Positions 1-8,799 of a stretch of DNA of 48,328 nt are shown here, one piece after another. The DNA lies in the NCBI GenBank assembly GCA_002400845.2, contig NVRK02000115.1:1-48328 (forward strand), read 5' to 3'. The stretch comes from Hyphomicrobiales bacterium (GTDB lineage: Bacteria > Pseudomonadota > Alphaproteobacteria > Rhizobiales > Rhizobiaceae). The notes beneath the pieces were generated by a model. That model worked only from the letters and a program-made list of their open reading frames with translations. It was not told the origin of the DNA and did not search any database. A program made the position numbers and the translations under genes. Numbering within the stretch: the first letter of the stretch is position 1; every line of letters starts with the position of its first letter.

Positions 1-317
1 AACTTGGCGGACATATGGTGTCTGGTCATGTAGATGGTCTAGCTACAATAAAAGAAATTGTAGCTGAAGGTGAGGCGACAAGATTTATTTTGCAAGCACC
101 CGACCACCTTGCAAAGTTTATTGCGCCAAAAGGCTCCGTTGCACTTAACGGAACATCTCTAACTGTTAATGGTGTGACAGGCTCGCAATTTGATGTTTTA
201 CTTATTTCTCATAGCCTAGAAGTAACGACTTGGGGCAAGATGAAGCAAGGCGATAAGATCAATTTAGAAATAGATCAAATGGCACGCTATGCCGCAAGGT
301 TGATGGAATACAATTGA
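1..317 (+). CDS. ribE: Riboflavin synthase alpha subunit, 5'-truncated by the window edge
   Basis: Dismutation of two 6,7-dimethyl-8-ribityllumazine molecules to riboflavin plus a pyrimidine, the last step of riboflavin synthesis in the cytosol. The reading frame is open from the first bases and begins LGGHMVSGHVDG, the signature opening the second lumazine-binding barrel. Roughly the first 95 of about 200 residues therefore lie outside the window, and the ATG at 15 is internal, not the start. Later family motifs include GSVALNGTSLTVNGV and a C-terminal helix ending LMEYN. ribH follows but is separated by an unrelated lipoprotein gene, which is unusual. Confident assignment from the motif and from ribH nearby. 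Confidence 0.93.
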   Translation, partial: LGGHMVSGHVDGLATIKEIVAEGEATRFILQAPDHLAKFIAPKGSVALNGTSLTVNGVTGSQFDVLLISHSLEVTTWGKMKQGDKINLEIDQMARYAARLMEYN

Positions 318-353
318 GCGTAATCCAATCGGCCTTACTTAGAACAGATTTTT

Positions 354-413
354 AACCCATCTAACTTAAAATGCAGATGTAGTATCTGTTTTCAGTGATT
401 GCTTTGATGGGTT
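354..413 (+). promoter_or_regulatory. Inverted repeat covering the translation start region of the lipoprotein gene
   Basis: AACCCATC at 354-361 is exactly complementary to GATGGGTT at 406-413, which ends four bases before the ATG at 417 and contains the only G-rich bases that could act as ribosome binding site. A second pair, AACAGAT at 343-349 with ATCTGTT at 384-390, interleaves with the first, so the two can only coexist as a pseudoknot or alternate. Function is inferred only. Confidence 0.3.
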
Positions 414-416
414 TTA

Positions 417-1268
417 ATGCGTTTTTCTATTATATTCAGTTCTCTTTTGTTCTTTATATCACTCACTGCGTGCCAAACGGGTGATATATTAAGCACAGCG
501 TCGCCTGCCAACATTCAAAATCAAAATCAAGGCATTAGGCAAACGTCAAATGGATATAGTGCAGCGCCTATACCAAGCATAGCTCCAGCCCTTGCGCCAA
601 AACAAGTTTTAACGCCAATTCCTGCTCCAGTTCCTACTTCTCAATATACTCAGCAAAATTTTGCGACTGGTAAGCTAGACAGTCAAGTTTCCCAAAACGC
701 CGATATTATAATCGTTGATCCACTTGTCGAGCAGGTACGCCAACTTAAATCAGTACGTCCGCGCACTCAAAAAACATATTTAATCAACGGACTTATGAGT
801 GCAATACCCTTTATTGGGTTTGGCTTTAGAAACCTGCATAAAAAAATGCCAGAAGCACAGTTATACTCTTATCTTTCTCCTGTAGAAAGCGTGGCAGTGA
901 TATTGCCAAAAGTAATGAAAGACATTCAGGCTGCATATGCAAAAGATCCAAATGTCTCGATCAACCTTATTGGAATTTCTTTAGGGGCTGATTTCGTTTC
1001 AATCGTTGCAGAAAAATTGCATCGCAAAAACATACCTGTAAACTACCTTGGAATTGTAGATGGAACCTCGTTGCGGCCCGTTCATTCCAACGTTAAAAAA
1101 GTTGATAATTTAACTTGTACATATCTAGATTGCGTGCGCGGCAGGGTGCGGTTAGCAAAGGGCAATACAACAACTATTTTTATTAAGAAGAAGTATAAAT
1201 CGTCTCATATACCATTAGGCAATAATAATGAATTACATAACCGTGTCATTGCGCAGTCTCGTTCTTGA
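417..1268 (+). CDS. Putative lipoprotein with alpha/beta-hydrolase-like nucleophile elbow
   Basis: 283-residue exported lipoprotein. The N-terminus is a hydrophobic signal segment followed by a lipobox LTAC, with Cys at about residue 19. A low-complexity linker rich in Pro, Ala and Gln follows up to about residue 90. The C-terminal part reads INLIGISLGAD with Ser188 inside G-x-S-x-G, the nucleophile elbow of alpha/beta hydrolases. Later it has GIVDGTSLRP and a histidine near the end (HIPLGNNNELHN), so a Ser-Asp-His triad is plausible. Substrate is unknown. The gene sits alone between ribE and ribH, with an inverted repeat over its start region. It could equally be an inactive relative. The lipoprotein call is firm, the hydrolase call moderate. 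Confidence 0.7.
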   Translation: MRFSIIFSSLLFFISLTACQTGDILSTASPANIQNQNQGIRQTSNGYSAAPIPSIAPALAPKQVLTPIPAPVPTSQYTQQNFATGKLDSQVSQNADIIIVDPLVEQVRQLKSVRPRTQKTYLINGLMSAIPFIGFGFRNLHKKMPEAQLYSYLSPVESVAVILPKVMKDIQAAYAKDPNVSINLIGISLGADFVSIVAEKLHRKNIPVNYLGIVDGTSLRPVHSNVKKVDNLTCTYLDCVRGRVRLAKGNTTTIFIKKKYKSSHIPLGNNNELHNRVIAQSRS

Positions 1269-1403
1269 TTGTTTTTGGTTCCTATTAAAATAATTCGATT
1301 TTTTACCTCAAGTTAAAAGAATACGCTTGCCTATTTTGTGCCACCATGTTTTTAGCAGTGCTTAATAAAAAGTCCAATTAAGGACCCTAAGCAAGGATAT
1401 GGA

Positions 1404-1865
1404 ATGGCCGCTCAGCCAAAATCGCTCCCAAACTTACTCATTGTAACAGCAAATTTTTATGAAGACATTTCAAACGCCCTTTTAGAGGGTGCTGTTGATG
1501 TGCTAACAAAAATTGGCGCAACATTTGAAATTGTTAAAGTGCCGGGCGTATTAGAAATTCCTGCCGCTGTTTCCATGGCTATGGCTGGCATGAGAAATGG
1601 CCGCAAAAACTTTGACGGTTATATAACACTAGGCTGTGTTATACGTGGTGAAACTTCTCAATACGATGTTGTTTGTAATGAATCTTCGCGTGCGCTAATG
1701 GATATTACCGTTCAACATAATATTGCGCTCGGTAATGGCATTCAAACTGTAGAAAATTCAGATCAAGCATGGGCGTGTGCGAAAAAAGATGATAAGAACA
1801 AAGGTGGCGCTGCTGCACAAGCCGCGCTTGCTATGATTTCATTGCGTAAAGAATTAGGTGTATAG
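1404..1865 (+). CDS. ribH: 6,7-dimethyl-8-ribityllumazine synthase
   Basis: Condenses 5-amino-6-ribitylamino-uracil with 3,4-dihydroxy-2-butanone 4-phosphate to give the substrate of riboflavin synthase. At 153 residues it has the usual length. Visible family features are the N-terminal strand NLLIVTANFYEDI, the VPGVLEIPAA loop, GCVIRGETSQYD, and the C-terminal KGGAAAQAALAMI helix. A modest ribosome binding site (AAGGATATGGA) precedes the ATG. The stop codon abuts the nusB ATG directly, so the two genes form an operon that continues into thiL. Confidence 0.97.
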   Translation: MAAQPKSLPNLLIVTANFYEDISNALLEGAVDVLTKIGATFEIVKVPGVLEIPAAVSMAMAGMRNGRKNFDGYITLGCVIRGETSQYDVVCNESSRALMDITVQHNIALGNGIQTVENSDQAWACAKKDDKNKGGAAAQAALAMISLRKELGV

Positions 1866-2492
1866 ATGACTGCATCTACAAAAAATGTTCGACTAGAAAA
1901 AGCAGCCAATAAACGTGGCGTTGCTCGCCTTGCGGCTGTGCAAGCACTTTATCAAATGGATTTAACATCTGCTAAAATGTTGGATGTTGTAAATGAATTT
2001 GAACAATTTCGTTTCGATCAAGAAGTCGATGGAGAAGAAGGTTCAGATAAATATCGGGCCGCAGATACTGCATGGTTCCGCGCGGTATTGGCTGGTGTGA
2101 TTGAAGACCAAGGTCAAATCGATCCTCTAATTCATCATAACTTACCATCTGACTGGCCGTTAAAACGCATCGAAACGTTGTTGCGTGCTATCTTGCGTGC
2201 AGGCACGTGGGAATTACGCAAACGCAAAGATGTTCCAGCTAAAGTTATTATTTCAGAATATGTAGATGTGGCAAAAGCATTTTATGAAGATGACGAGCCT
2301 AAACTGGTAAATGGCTTGTTAGATCGTCTTGCTAGAACATTGCGTGATGATGAAGATATGGCTGAGCGCAAGGGTGTAATACCTGCTGTCACGCAAACGC
2401 CTATTGAAGAAGTTTCAGATGAAGCGACCGATGCGGGAGCGGATGAAGCACCAAGCGAAAACAAAAGTGGTGAAGATGGTGAAAAGGCTTAG
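1866..2492 (+). CDS. nusB: Transcription antitermination factor NusB with acidic C-terminal tail
   Basis: RNA-binding antitermination protein that acts with NusE/S10 at boxA elements in rRNA transcription. The core (about residues 15-165) shows the family helices, for example [33 protein letters not shown] and [14 protein letters not shown]. At 208 residues it is longer than the usual 140-160. The extra part is a C-terminal tail rich in Glu, Asp and Ala that the downstream thiL overlaps. The start is immediately after the ribH stop, which suggests translational coupling. Confidence 0.96.
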   Translation: MTASTKNVRLEKAANKRGVARLAAVQALYQMDLTSAKMLDVVNEFEQFRFDQEVDGEEGSDKYRAADTAWFRAVLAGVIEDQGQIDPLIHHNLPSDWPLKRIETLLRAILRAGTWELRKRKDVPAKVIISEYVDVAKAFYEDDEPKLVNGLLDRLARTLRDDEDMAERKGVIPAVTQTPIEEVSDEATDAGADEAPSENKSGEDGEKA

Positions 2493-3495
2493 CGAATTTA
2501 GCCTGATCGAAAAATACTTTGCTCCGCTTTCAAGTAGCGGGGCATTTGGCCTCAAAGACGATGCCGCTCTTTTACAAATTCCAAAAAATAAAACATTGGT
2601 TGTTACCAATGATGCAATTGCCGAAGGTGTCCATTTTTTAAAGGGCACTGATCCCAAACGCATTGCGCAAAAAGCAATTCGCACAAATTTGTCAGACCTT
2701 GCCGCAAAAGGCGCAACACCCTTTGCGTTTTCGCTGGCGCTTGGATTGCCGAGTGATTGGGACAATGACTGGATTAAAGCATTTTCCAAAGGGCTTAAAG
2801 CAGATTGCAAAGCGTTTGGAATTAGCCTTTGTGGCGGTGATACATTTCGTGTTTCACCAGACAAAAGCGGCGCAGTAATCTCCATCACTGCTTATGGGCA
2901 CATAGATAAAAAAGATTATGCTTCTAGGCTGGGCGCTAAATCAGGCCATGCACTTTATGTAACGGGTGCAATTGGTGACGGTGTTTTGGGCTTAACCTTA
3001 GCGACAGATAAATCTAATGACAAATTGCAAAAGCCAAATGCGGCTCAAAAGTATTTAATCGATCGATACGAAATTCCACAACCACGTATAGAGATGATTA
3101 AGCTTGTTGCAAAATATGCATCTGCCTCGATGGATATTTCAGATGGATTTGTTGGCGATTTAGAAAAGCTATGCTCTGCATCTCATGTGGCTGCAAATAT
3201 AAATTTAATGGACATTCCAATTTCTAAGCAAGCGCGAGCACAGCTGAAAACTCAAAAAGTAACCCCGATTGTAGCGGTGACAAGTTTAATCACAGGGGGG
3301 GATGATTATGAATTGCTAATCGTTATTCCCAAGTCCAAAGTAAATTCCTTTGAAACAGAGTCGAAAAAATTAAATTTCCCGATCACATTTTTAGGTAATT
3401 TCAAAAAAGAAAATGCCAGTTTTAAAGGCGTTAATATTTTAGGAGAAGATGGCGAGCCAATTATTTTGGCACATCGCTCTTATACTCATTATTAA
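2476..3495 (+). CDS. thiL: Thiamine-monophosphate kinase
   Basis: ATP-dependent phosphorylation of thiamine monophosphate to the diphosphate cofactor. I start it at the ATG at 2476, giving 339 residues beginning [18 protein letters not shown]. The longer in-frame extension back to 2404 is only the alternative frame of the nusB tail. The family shows in GLKDDAALL near the N-terminus, [30 protein letters not shown], the [14 protein letters not shown] motif and [10 protein letters not shown]. The start overlaps the end of nusB by 17 bases, so the two are translationally coupled. Confidence 0.94.
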   Translation: MVKRLSEFSLIEKYFAPLSSSGAFGLKDDAALLQIPKNKTLVVTNDAIAEGVHFLKGTDPKRIAQKAIRTNLSDLAAKGATPFAFSLALGLPSDWDNDWIKAFSKGLKADCKAFGISLCGGDTFRVSPDKSGAVISITAYGHIDKKDYASRLGAKSGHALYVTGAIGDGVLGLTLATDKSNDKLQKPNAAQKYLIDRYEIPQPRIEMIKLVAKYASASMDISDGFVGDLEKLCSASHVAANINLMDIPISKQARAQLKTQKVTPIVAVTSLITGGDDYELLIVIPKSKVNSFETESKKLNFPITFLGNFKKENASFKGVNILGEDGEPIILAHRSYTHY

Positions 3496-3535
3496 GAGTA
3501 TATATTTTTTAAGAGTATAATGGAGAATAGAATTC

Positions 3536-4783
3536 ATGTCTGACGAAACCACTAATACTCTTACAGATGCGCAAGAGAATTCTATAGCTCGTAAAAATGC
3601 AACTCTTTATGCCGCTTGTCAGGCATTGGTCGGCTCTGCCGCACCTATCAGCATTACACTTGGTGGCATTGCTGGATATTATTTGCTGGGCCCAGACAAG
3701 TCTTTAGCAACATTACCTGTAACAGGTTTTAACGTTGGCGCGGTTCTTATGTCTATTCCAGCGGCATTGTTAATGCAAAAAATTGGCCGTCGTTATGGGT
3801 TTATGAGTGGCGCAATGGTTGGCATTTTAGGATGTTTACTTGCTGTAGCCGCGCTTTACCAACAATCGTTTTGGATGTTTGTTGCTTCAATCGTCGTGAT
3901 TGGTTGTTCAAATGGTTTTGCACAGCAATACAGGTTTGCCGCCGCAGACAGAGGAACAAAAGAATTTAAACCAAAGGCCATATCTATTGTGCTTATTGGT
4001 GGAGTAGGTGCCGCAATTGTTGGCCCACAACTCATATTAAATTTTAAAGATTTTCTATCGCCTGTGCCATTTGCAGGTGCATTTCTATGGGCGATTGGGC
4101 TTTATGTTTTTGCACTTATTGTGATGTCATTTTTAGCAGCAGCACCGCCTAAAGAAACCGCTGAAGAAAAAGCCAAAGGTTCAGGCCGACCATTAAGTCA
4201 AATCATGGCGCAACCAAAATTTATCGTATCAGTGTTTTGTGCAATCTCAACATACGCACTTATGGCTTTTGTTATGACAGCCGCTCCACTTGCGATGATT
4301 GCCTGTGGGTTTGATATAGACGATGCCACTTGGGGCATTCAGTGGCATGTGCTTGCCATGTTCTTACCTAGCTTTTTTACGGGCAATTTAATTGCACGTT
4401 TTGGCAAAGAAAAAATTGTCGCGACAGGACTATTAATTCTTGCCGCCTGTGCAGTTATTGCGCTTCAGGGCATCAAGCTGGAAAACTTTTATATTGGCCT
4501 TATCTTGCTTGGCCTTGGTTGGAATTTTGGGTTTATCGGTGCAACTGCCATGCTGACCGAAACCTATGAACCACATGAAAAAAGCAAAGTTCAGGGCGCA
4601 AATGATTTCATGCTGTTTGGTACGGTCGCGATTGCAAGTTTCTTATCTGGCCTTACGCTTAACGATGATCCATCACAAAACTTTGGTTGGGACTTTATCA
4701 ACTGGATCATATTCCCAGTTGTGGGCGCGGCATTGCTAAGTCTTCTTTGGTTGAGATTTAAAGAACGCAAAGCCGTGGCTTAA
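3536..4783 (+). CDS. Major facilitator superfamily transporter
   Basis: 415-residue inner-membrane transporter with about twelve hydrophobic segments in two halves separated by a charged loop near residues 200-215. The first-half loop LLMQKIGRRYGFMSGA matches the MFS loop 2-3 motif (G-x-x-x-D/R-R-x-G-R-R type), with a related GNLIARFGKEKIV in the second half. The substrate cannot be told from sequence. The ribosome binding site GGAG lies about ten bases before the ATG. It lies just downstream of thiL on the same strand, as a separate or loosely coupled unit (40-base gap). Confidence 0.85.
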   Translation: MSDETTNTLTDAQENSIARKNATLYAACQALVGSAAPISITLGGIAGYYLLGPDKSLATLPVTGFNVGAVLMSIPAALLMQKIGRRYGFMSGAMVGILGCLLAVAALYQQSFWMFVASIVVIGCSNGFAQQYRFAAADRGTKEFKPKAISIVLIGGVGAAIVGPQLILNFKDFLSPVPFAGAFLWAIGLYVFALIVMSFLAAAPPKETAEEKAKGSGRPLSQIMAQPKFIVSVFCAISTYALMAFVMTAAPLAMIACGFDIDDATWGIQWHVLAMFLPSFFTGNLIARFGKEKIVATGLLILAACAVIALQGIKLENFYIGLILLGLGWNFGFIGATAMLTETYEPHEKSKVQGANDFMLFGTVAIASFLSGLTLNDDPSQNFGWDFINWIIFPVVGAALLSLLWLRFKERKAVA

Positions 4784-4885
4784 TCTAACTAACTTGAACA
4801 ACACATTCAGCAACCGTTCAGCTTAGATAAGCCATATTCACATCATACATTTTTTAAATGTCCCAACACAATTGAGGAGAATGAA

Positions 4886-5461
4886 ATGATGAACCGCCGT
4901 AAATTACTTCTTGGAATGGCGACAGCAATTGGCGCAGTTAGTGTGCCTGCAATCGTAAATGCACAATCCAAAATGGCAGTGCCATCCGCAAGAAAAATTG
5001 AACGCTCTCTTGCCGCCCCAGTTAAACGCAAACTTTCAGCTTCAAAAAAAATTCGTCGTCGTGATTTACGCCGCCGAAGTGATATCCGTAAAATTGCACC
5101 ATCGATAGACATACAAGCAATCAATTTTGAATTCGGTTCAGCGCACATTCCAAACAACGAGTATTGGAAGGTAGAAAATATTGCTCAGGCAATGAGACGT
5201 ATACTCCGCCGAAAACGCATTGAAGTGTTTTTAATCGAAGGGCATACCGATGCTGTTGGTTCTCGCTATAACAATCAACTTTTGTCAGAACGTCGTGCAC
5301 AATCGCTTAAAAATGTGTTGGTTCGCCAATTTCATATCGACCCTTGGGCGTTAGAAACAGCTGGCTTTGGTGAAGATTATTTATTGGTTCCAACCTCGCG
5401 CGCTGAATGGCGTAATCGCCGTGTTACGCTTCGCCGCGTTACAGATGTGATCTTGCGATAA
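4886..5461 (+). CDS. OmpA-family peptidoglycan-binding protein with Tat-like signal
   Basis: 191-residue exported protein. The N-terminus NRRKLLLGMATAIGA has a twin arginine followed by a hydrophobic stretch and an AxA-type site (VNAQS), so Tat or Sec export is likely. A very basic linker (residues 30-65, many Arg/Lys) precedes an OmpA C-terminal domain: INFEFGSAHIP, FLIEGHTDAVGS, NNQLLSERRAQSLKNVL and a closing NRRVTLRR. The ETAGFGE segment is also typical. Such domains bind meso-diaminopimelate in peptidoglycan. There is no beta-barrel, so it is a soluble periplasmic wall-binding protein. GAGGAGA lies five bases before the chosen ATG. Confidence 0.88.
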   Translation: MMNRRKLLLGMATAIGAVSVPAIVNAQSKMAVPSARKIERSLAAPVKRKLSASKKIRRRDLRRRSDIRKIAPSIDIQAINFEFGSAHIPNNEYWKVENIAQAMRRILRRKRIEVFLIEGHTDAVGSRYNNQLLSERRAQSLKNVLVRQFHIDPWALETAGFGEDYLLVPTSRAEWRNRRVTLRRVTDVILR

Positions 5462-5497
5462 GCTTTCAATATTGAATTGTTGAATAAATCAGTATGC

Positions 5498-5537
5498 AAA
5501 AGGCAGAGGTTCTAAATATAGGATTTCTGCCTTTTTT
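5498..5537 (+). terminator. Rho-independent terminator after the OmpA-domain gene
   Basis: AAAAGGCAGA at 5498-5507 is exactly complementary to TCTGCCTTTT at 5526-5535, with a run of six T at the end of the second arm. The 18-base loop is AT-rich. Confidence 0.8.
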
Positions 5538-5547
5538 ACTTTCTTTT

Positions 5548-5661
5548 GAGGTTAAAAGTACCTCAAAGGGGCGGTTTTTCAAAGAAAAACATCCCCATTA
5601 TAATACTTTATGCCCCTTGATTTGCTTAAAAAATTAGGCAAAGGTTCATGTAACTTTGAGG
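5548..5661 (+). ncRNA. Candidate structured RNA, first domain of the hppA upstream region
   Basis: Arms seen directly: CCTCAAAG at 5561-5568 pairs perfectly with CTTTGAGG at 5654-5661. Inside lies a hairpin at 5568-5596 (GGGG and GTTTTTC paired with GAAAAAC and CCCC around a two-by-two internal loop). AAGGGGC at 5566-5572 can alternatively pair with GCCCCTT at 5612-5618, and GAGGT at 5548-5552 with ACCTC at 5560-5564. Several mutually exclusive pairings in 114 bases, directly after a terminator and with no open reading frame, suggest an independently transcribed sRNA or the start of a switching leader. No known RNA family was recognised. Confidence 0.4.
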
Positions 5662-5730
5662 GGAAGTCTCATCTAAACCGAAAAGCAACGTTCGAATTGG
5701 GAGGTTTGAACAGCTTTAATATTAGGTGAT

Positions 5731-5856
5731 GAGGGCCAACCCAGGGTGAATTGGTAAGACCAATTTTCTCTTGGTGAGCTTAAATGCCGCCCTCTTGAGT
5801 TTGGTTCTTGCTGGAGGAGTTGTTCCTGTTTTTATGCAGTGAACACAGAACCAAAC
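5731..5856 (+). promoter_or_regulatory. Candidate structured 5' leader of hppA (two further stem-loops)
   Basis: Domain two: GAGGGC at 5731-5736 pairs with GCCCTC at 5789-5794 and encloses the hairpin AATTGGT-AAG-ACCAATT at 5749-5765. Domain three: GTTTGGTTCT at 5799-5808 pairs exactly with AGAACCAAAC at 5847-5856, with a small AGGA/TCCT hairpin in its loop. The third stem ends only a base or two before the hppA ribosome binding site (AAGGGA, 5858-5863), the usual place for translational control. The stems are seen; regulation is inferred. Confidence 0.45.
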
Positions 5857-5872
5857 AAAGGGAATATTAATT

Positions 5873-8008
5873 ATGAATGCTGTATATCTGGCAATCGCTG
5901 CGGGCGCATTGTCAATTATCTATGGTGTTTGGGCTACAATGTCGGTGCTACGCGCCGATGCTGGTAATGCTCGAATGCAAGAAATCGCTGGTTACATTCA
6001 AGAAGGCGCAATGGCCTATCTTTCTCGCCAGTACTTGACCATTGCCCTTGTTGGCGCGGTTGTTTTTGGAATAGTATGGTGGTTGCTTGGCGCGCTAACT
6101 GCGGCTGGTTTTGTCGTGGGGGCGGTGCTGTCTGGCATCGCTGGCTTTGTTGGCATGTTGGTTTCAGTACGTGCCAACGTTAGAACGGCACAAGCTTCTA
6201 GCGTTAGTTTGAGCGCAGGACTAGATGTTGCATTTAAATCTGGTGCGATTACAGGAATGCTTGTTGCAGGTTTAGCGCTCTTAAGTGTTTCCTGCTATTT
6301 TTGGTACCTTACAGATGTGCAAGGCATGGACCCAGAAGGTCGCGGTGTGATTGACGGCATGGTTGCCCTTGGCTTTGGTGCTTCACTTATTTCAATCTTT
6401 GCGCGTTTAGGCGGCGGTATCTTTACAAAAGGTGCAGACGTTGGCGGTGATTTGGTTGGTAAAATCGAAGCAGGCATTCCAGAAGATGATCCACGTAACC
6501 CAGCAACTATTGCCGATAACGTTGGCGACAACGTTGGTGACTGTGCAGGTATGGCAGCCGATTTGTTTGAAACCTACGCAGTAACAATTGTTGCGACAAT
6601 GGTTCTAGCTTCCATCTTCTTTGATGGTGCGGCAGCTTATACGCTAATGACATTCCCATTAATGATTGGCGCAGTTTGTGTTGTAACTTCAATCATAGGT
6701 ACATTCTTTGTACGTCTTGGCTCTAACAATTCAATTATGGGTGCTTTGTACAAAGGCTTCTTAGCAACAGCTATACTTTCAGCTATTGCGCTTTGGGCAA
6801 TTGTTCAGTTTTGGCTTGGTATGGATACATCCTTCACCACATCTGGTGGCGAAACCTTTACGGGCCGTCTTCTAATGTATTGTGGTTTTATTGGTCTTGT
6901 TATCACAGGTCTTATTATCTGGATTACAGAATACTATACAGGCGTTGGTTACCGTCCAGTGCGTTCAATCTCACAAGCATCTGTAACTGGGCACGGTACT
7001 AATGTTATTCAAGGTCTTGCTGTTTCGTTAGAATCTACAGCGCTTCCAGCATTGGTCATTATCGTTGGTATTATCACAACATTCTCGCTTGCTGGCTTGT
7101 TTGGTATTGCAATTGCAGTTTCAACCATGTTGGCACTTGCAGGTTTTGTGGTAGCCCTAGATGCATTCGGTCCAGTGACCGATAATGCTGGCGGCATTGC
7201 TGAAATGGCAAATCTTCCAGCAGAAGTTCGTAAAACAACAGACGCACTTGATGCTGTTGGTAATACGACGAAAGCTGTTACAAAGGGCTATGCAATTGGT
7301 TCTGCTGGGCTTGGTGCTTTGGTGCTGTTTGCAGCTTATACAGAAGATCTTAAATACTTTGCAAAAAATGCAGAGCCGGGGTCTTTCTTCGACGGTGTAG
7401 TGGTCGACTTCTCGCTGACCAATCCATATGTGGTTGTCGGCTTGTTGTTTGGTGGCATGTTGCCATACATTTTTGGCGGCTTGTCTATGACAGCGGTTGG
7501 ACGTGCGGCTGGCTCTGTTGTGGAGGAAGTGCGTCGTCAGTTTAAAGCGGATCCAGGCATTATGAAAGGCACATCTAAGCCAGACTATGGTCGTGCGGTT
7601 GATATGCTTACAAAAGCTGCGATTCGCGAAATGATTATTCCGTCACTGCTACCTGTTTTATCCCCAATCTTTTGTTTCTATGCAATTTATTGGGTTACTG
7701 GTTCAAAAGAGCAAGCATTTGCAGCGCTTGGTGCCATGCTATTGGGTGTAATTGTTACAGGCTTCTTTATCGCTGTTTCTATGACAACAGGTGGTGGTGC
7801 TTGGGACAATGCAAAAAAATCTTTTGAAGATGGTTTTGTCGATAAAGACGGCGTGAAACACGAAAAAGGTAGCGATGCTCACAAAGCCTCCGTTACGGGT
7901 GATACTGTGGGCGATCCATATAAGGATACATCTGGCCCAGCTGTGAACCCAATGATTAAGATCACAAACATTGTGGCTCTTCTTCTATTGGCTGTTCTTT
8001 CGCACTGA
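5873..8008 (+). CDS. hppA: Proton-translocating membrane-bound pyrophosphatase, K+-independent type
   Basis: Pumps protons across the membrane using pyrophosphate hydrolysis. The 711 residues with about 16 hydrophobic segments match the family. Visible signatures are [11 protein letters not shown] near residue 45, the catalytic loop [18 protein letters not shown] at about 188 (Gly where many enzymes have Ala: DVGADLVGK), [32 protein letters not shown] and [10 protein letters not shown]. The segment [10 protein letters not shown] has Lys where potassium-dependent enzymes have Ala (GNTTAA), the established mark of the K+-independent H+ class. The gene is monocistronic, between terminators, and follows a structured leader. 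Confidence 0.97.
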   Translation: MNAVYLAIAAGALSIIYGVWATMSVLRADAGNARMQEIAGYIQEGAMAYLSRQYLTIALVGAVVFGIVWWLLGALTAAGFVVGAVLSGIAGFVGMLVSVRANVRTAQASSVSLSAGLDVAFKSGAITGMLVAGLALLSVSCYFWYLTDVQGMDPEGRGVIDGMVALGFGASLISIFARLGGGIFTKGADVGGDLVGKIEAGIPEDDPRNPATIADNVGDNVGDCAGMAADLFETYAVTIVATMVLASIFFDGAAAYTLMTFPLMIGAVCVVTSIIGTFFVRLGSNNSIMGALYKGFLATAILSAIALWAIVQFWLGMDTSFTTSGGETFTGRLLMYCGFIGLVITGLIIWITEYYTGVGYRPVRSISQASVTGHGTNVIQGLAVSLESTALPALVIIVGIITTFSLAGLFGIAIAVSTMLALAGFVVALDAFGPVTDNAGGIAEMANLPAEVRKTTDALDAVGNTTKAVTKGYAIGSAGLGALVLFAAYTEDLKYFAKNAEPGSFFDGVVVDFSLTNPYVVVGLLFGGMLPYIFGGLSMTAVGRAAGSVVEEVRRQFKADPGIMKGTSKPDYGRAVDMLTKAAIREMIIPSLLPVLSPIFCFYAIYWVTGSKEQAFAALGAMLLGVIVTGFFIAVSMTTGGGAWDNAKKSFEDGFVDKDGVKHEKGSDAHKASVTGDTVGDPYKDTSGPAVNPMIKITNIVALLLLAVLSH

Positions 8009-8058
8009 TTACAGCGCACTAAATACAGCGCAATAGATAAGCGCACATAACCAAAAAG

Positions 8059-8096
8059 AAACCCCGCTGAAATGTATTTTTCCAGCGGGGTTTTTT
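8059..8096. terminator. Bidirectional terminator between hppA and bamE
   Basis: AAACCCCGCTG at 8059-8069 pairs perfectly with CAGCGGGGTTT at 8083-8093. It is followed by T's on the plus strand and preceded by an A-rich stretch that serves as a T tract on the minus strand. It lies between convergent hppA and bamE. Confidence 0.9.
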
Positions 8097-8125
8097 ATTG
8101 CGTATAACTAAAATACGATAAAGTA

Positions 8126-8602
8126 TTAAGAGCCAGGTAAAGTCGGGATTGCCTGACTATTAGGTGTTAACAATCTGCCAAGGAAGGTAAGATCTTTACC
8201 GCCTGTTGGTGTCGTGCGGCTGATAAAGTCAAATACTTTTCCGTCCTTCAATCCATAGTCTGCAAGGCGAGAAACAAGTTCTTCTGAATCAAAGTAAACT
8301 GTAAATACGCGCTGACTTACAATTTTTGCTTTTTGGAATTCAAAATTCTTTTCGCGTTTTTGTGAGATGTAATAAAACACTTCGCTGTCAAATGTACCTT
8401 TGGTCGAAGGGGTACCCAACGCCAATAAGACTTGATCTTTACTCGAGCCAACTGGCACCAATGCTACTTGGTCAGGTTGAATAACCGAACCATTGGTAAA
8501 CACTTGTTTTGTTGTGCAAGCAGACAGGCCAAGGCCAGCTATCAGTACGCCAGCCAATATAGCGGCATTAAATCGCTTTTCTTTGTTCTGTTTTTTGTCC
8601 AT
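8126..8602 (-). CDS. bamE: Outer membrane assembly lipoprotein BamE (SmpA/OmlA family)
   Basis: Small lipoprotein of the BAM complex that inserts beta-barrel proteins in the outer membrane. I start at the ATG at 8602 (158 residues, MDKKQNKEKRF), because a signal peptide with lipobox LSAC (Cys about residue 29) follows at once. The in-frame extension to 8713 would bury it. The core carries VALVPVGSSKDQVLLALGTP, the conserved V-x-x-G-x-s-x-x-x-V-x-x-x-L-G-x-P motif, then FYYISQK and the RVFTVYFD strand. It is divergent from the cytochrome bc1 chaperone gene, as often seen in this order. The ribosome binding site is weak, so the exact start is less sure than the identity. Confidence 0.9.
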   Translation of the reverse strand: MDKKQNKEKRFNAAILAGVLIAGLGLSACTTKQVFTNGSVIQPDQVALVPVGSSKDQVLLALGTPSTKGTFDSEVFYYISQKREKNFEFQKAKIVSQRVFTVYFDSEELVSRLADYGLKDGKVFDFISRTTPTGGKDLTFLGRLLTPNSQAIPTLPGS

Positions 8603-8799
8603 ATAAGTATTTAAGGTCCATATCATTGGAAAATCCATCCCCTTTTCCACATGTCGTGGTCGTAATTTTATTATTGTACTAAATTGGGTATAGCACAGCG
8701 GATGAAATTTCAACCACCTGCTATATTAGCCGATTATTTGTATCAATTGAGTTGAGTATAAAGTAAGCGTTAGCGCGAAGTATCAGAAAGTGTTCCTAT

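Noticed and set aside
2415..2888. 157-codon minus-strand ORF opposite nusB/thiL
   Set aside because: Antisense to two confident genes, no recognisable motif.
5799..5872. Third hppA leader stem considered as a ribosomal protein L10-type leader
   Set aside because: No rplJ follows and I could not match the known leader elements by eye; only a covariance-model search could decide.
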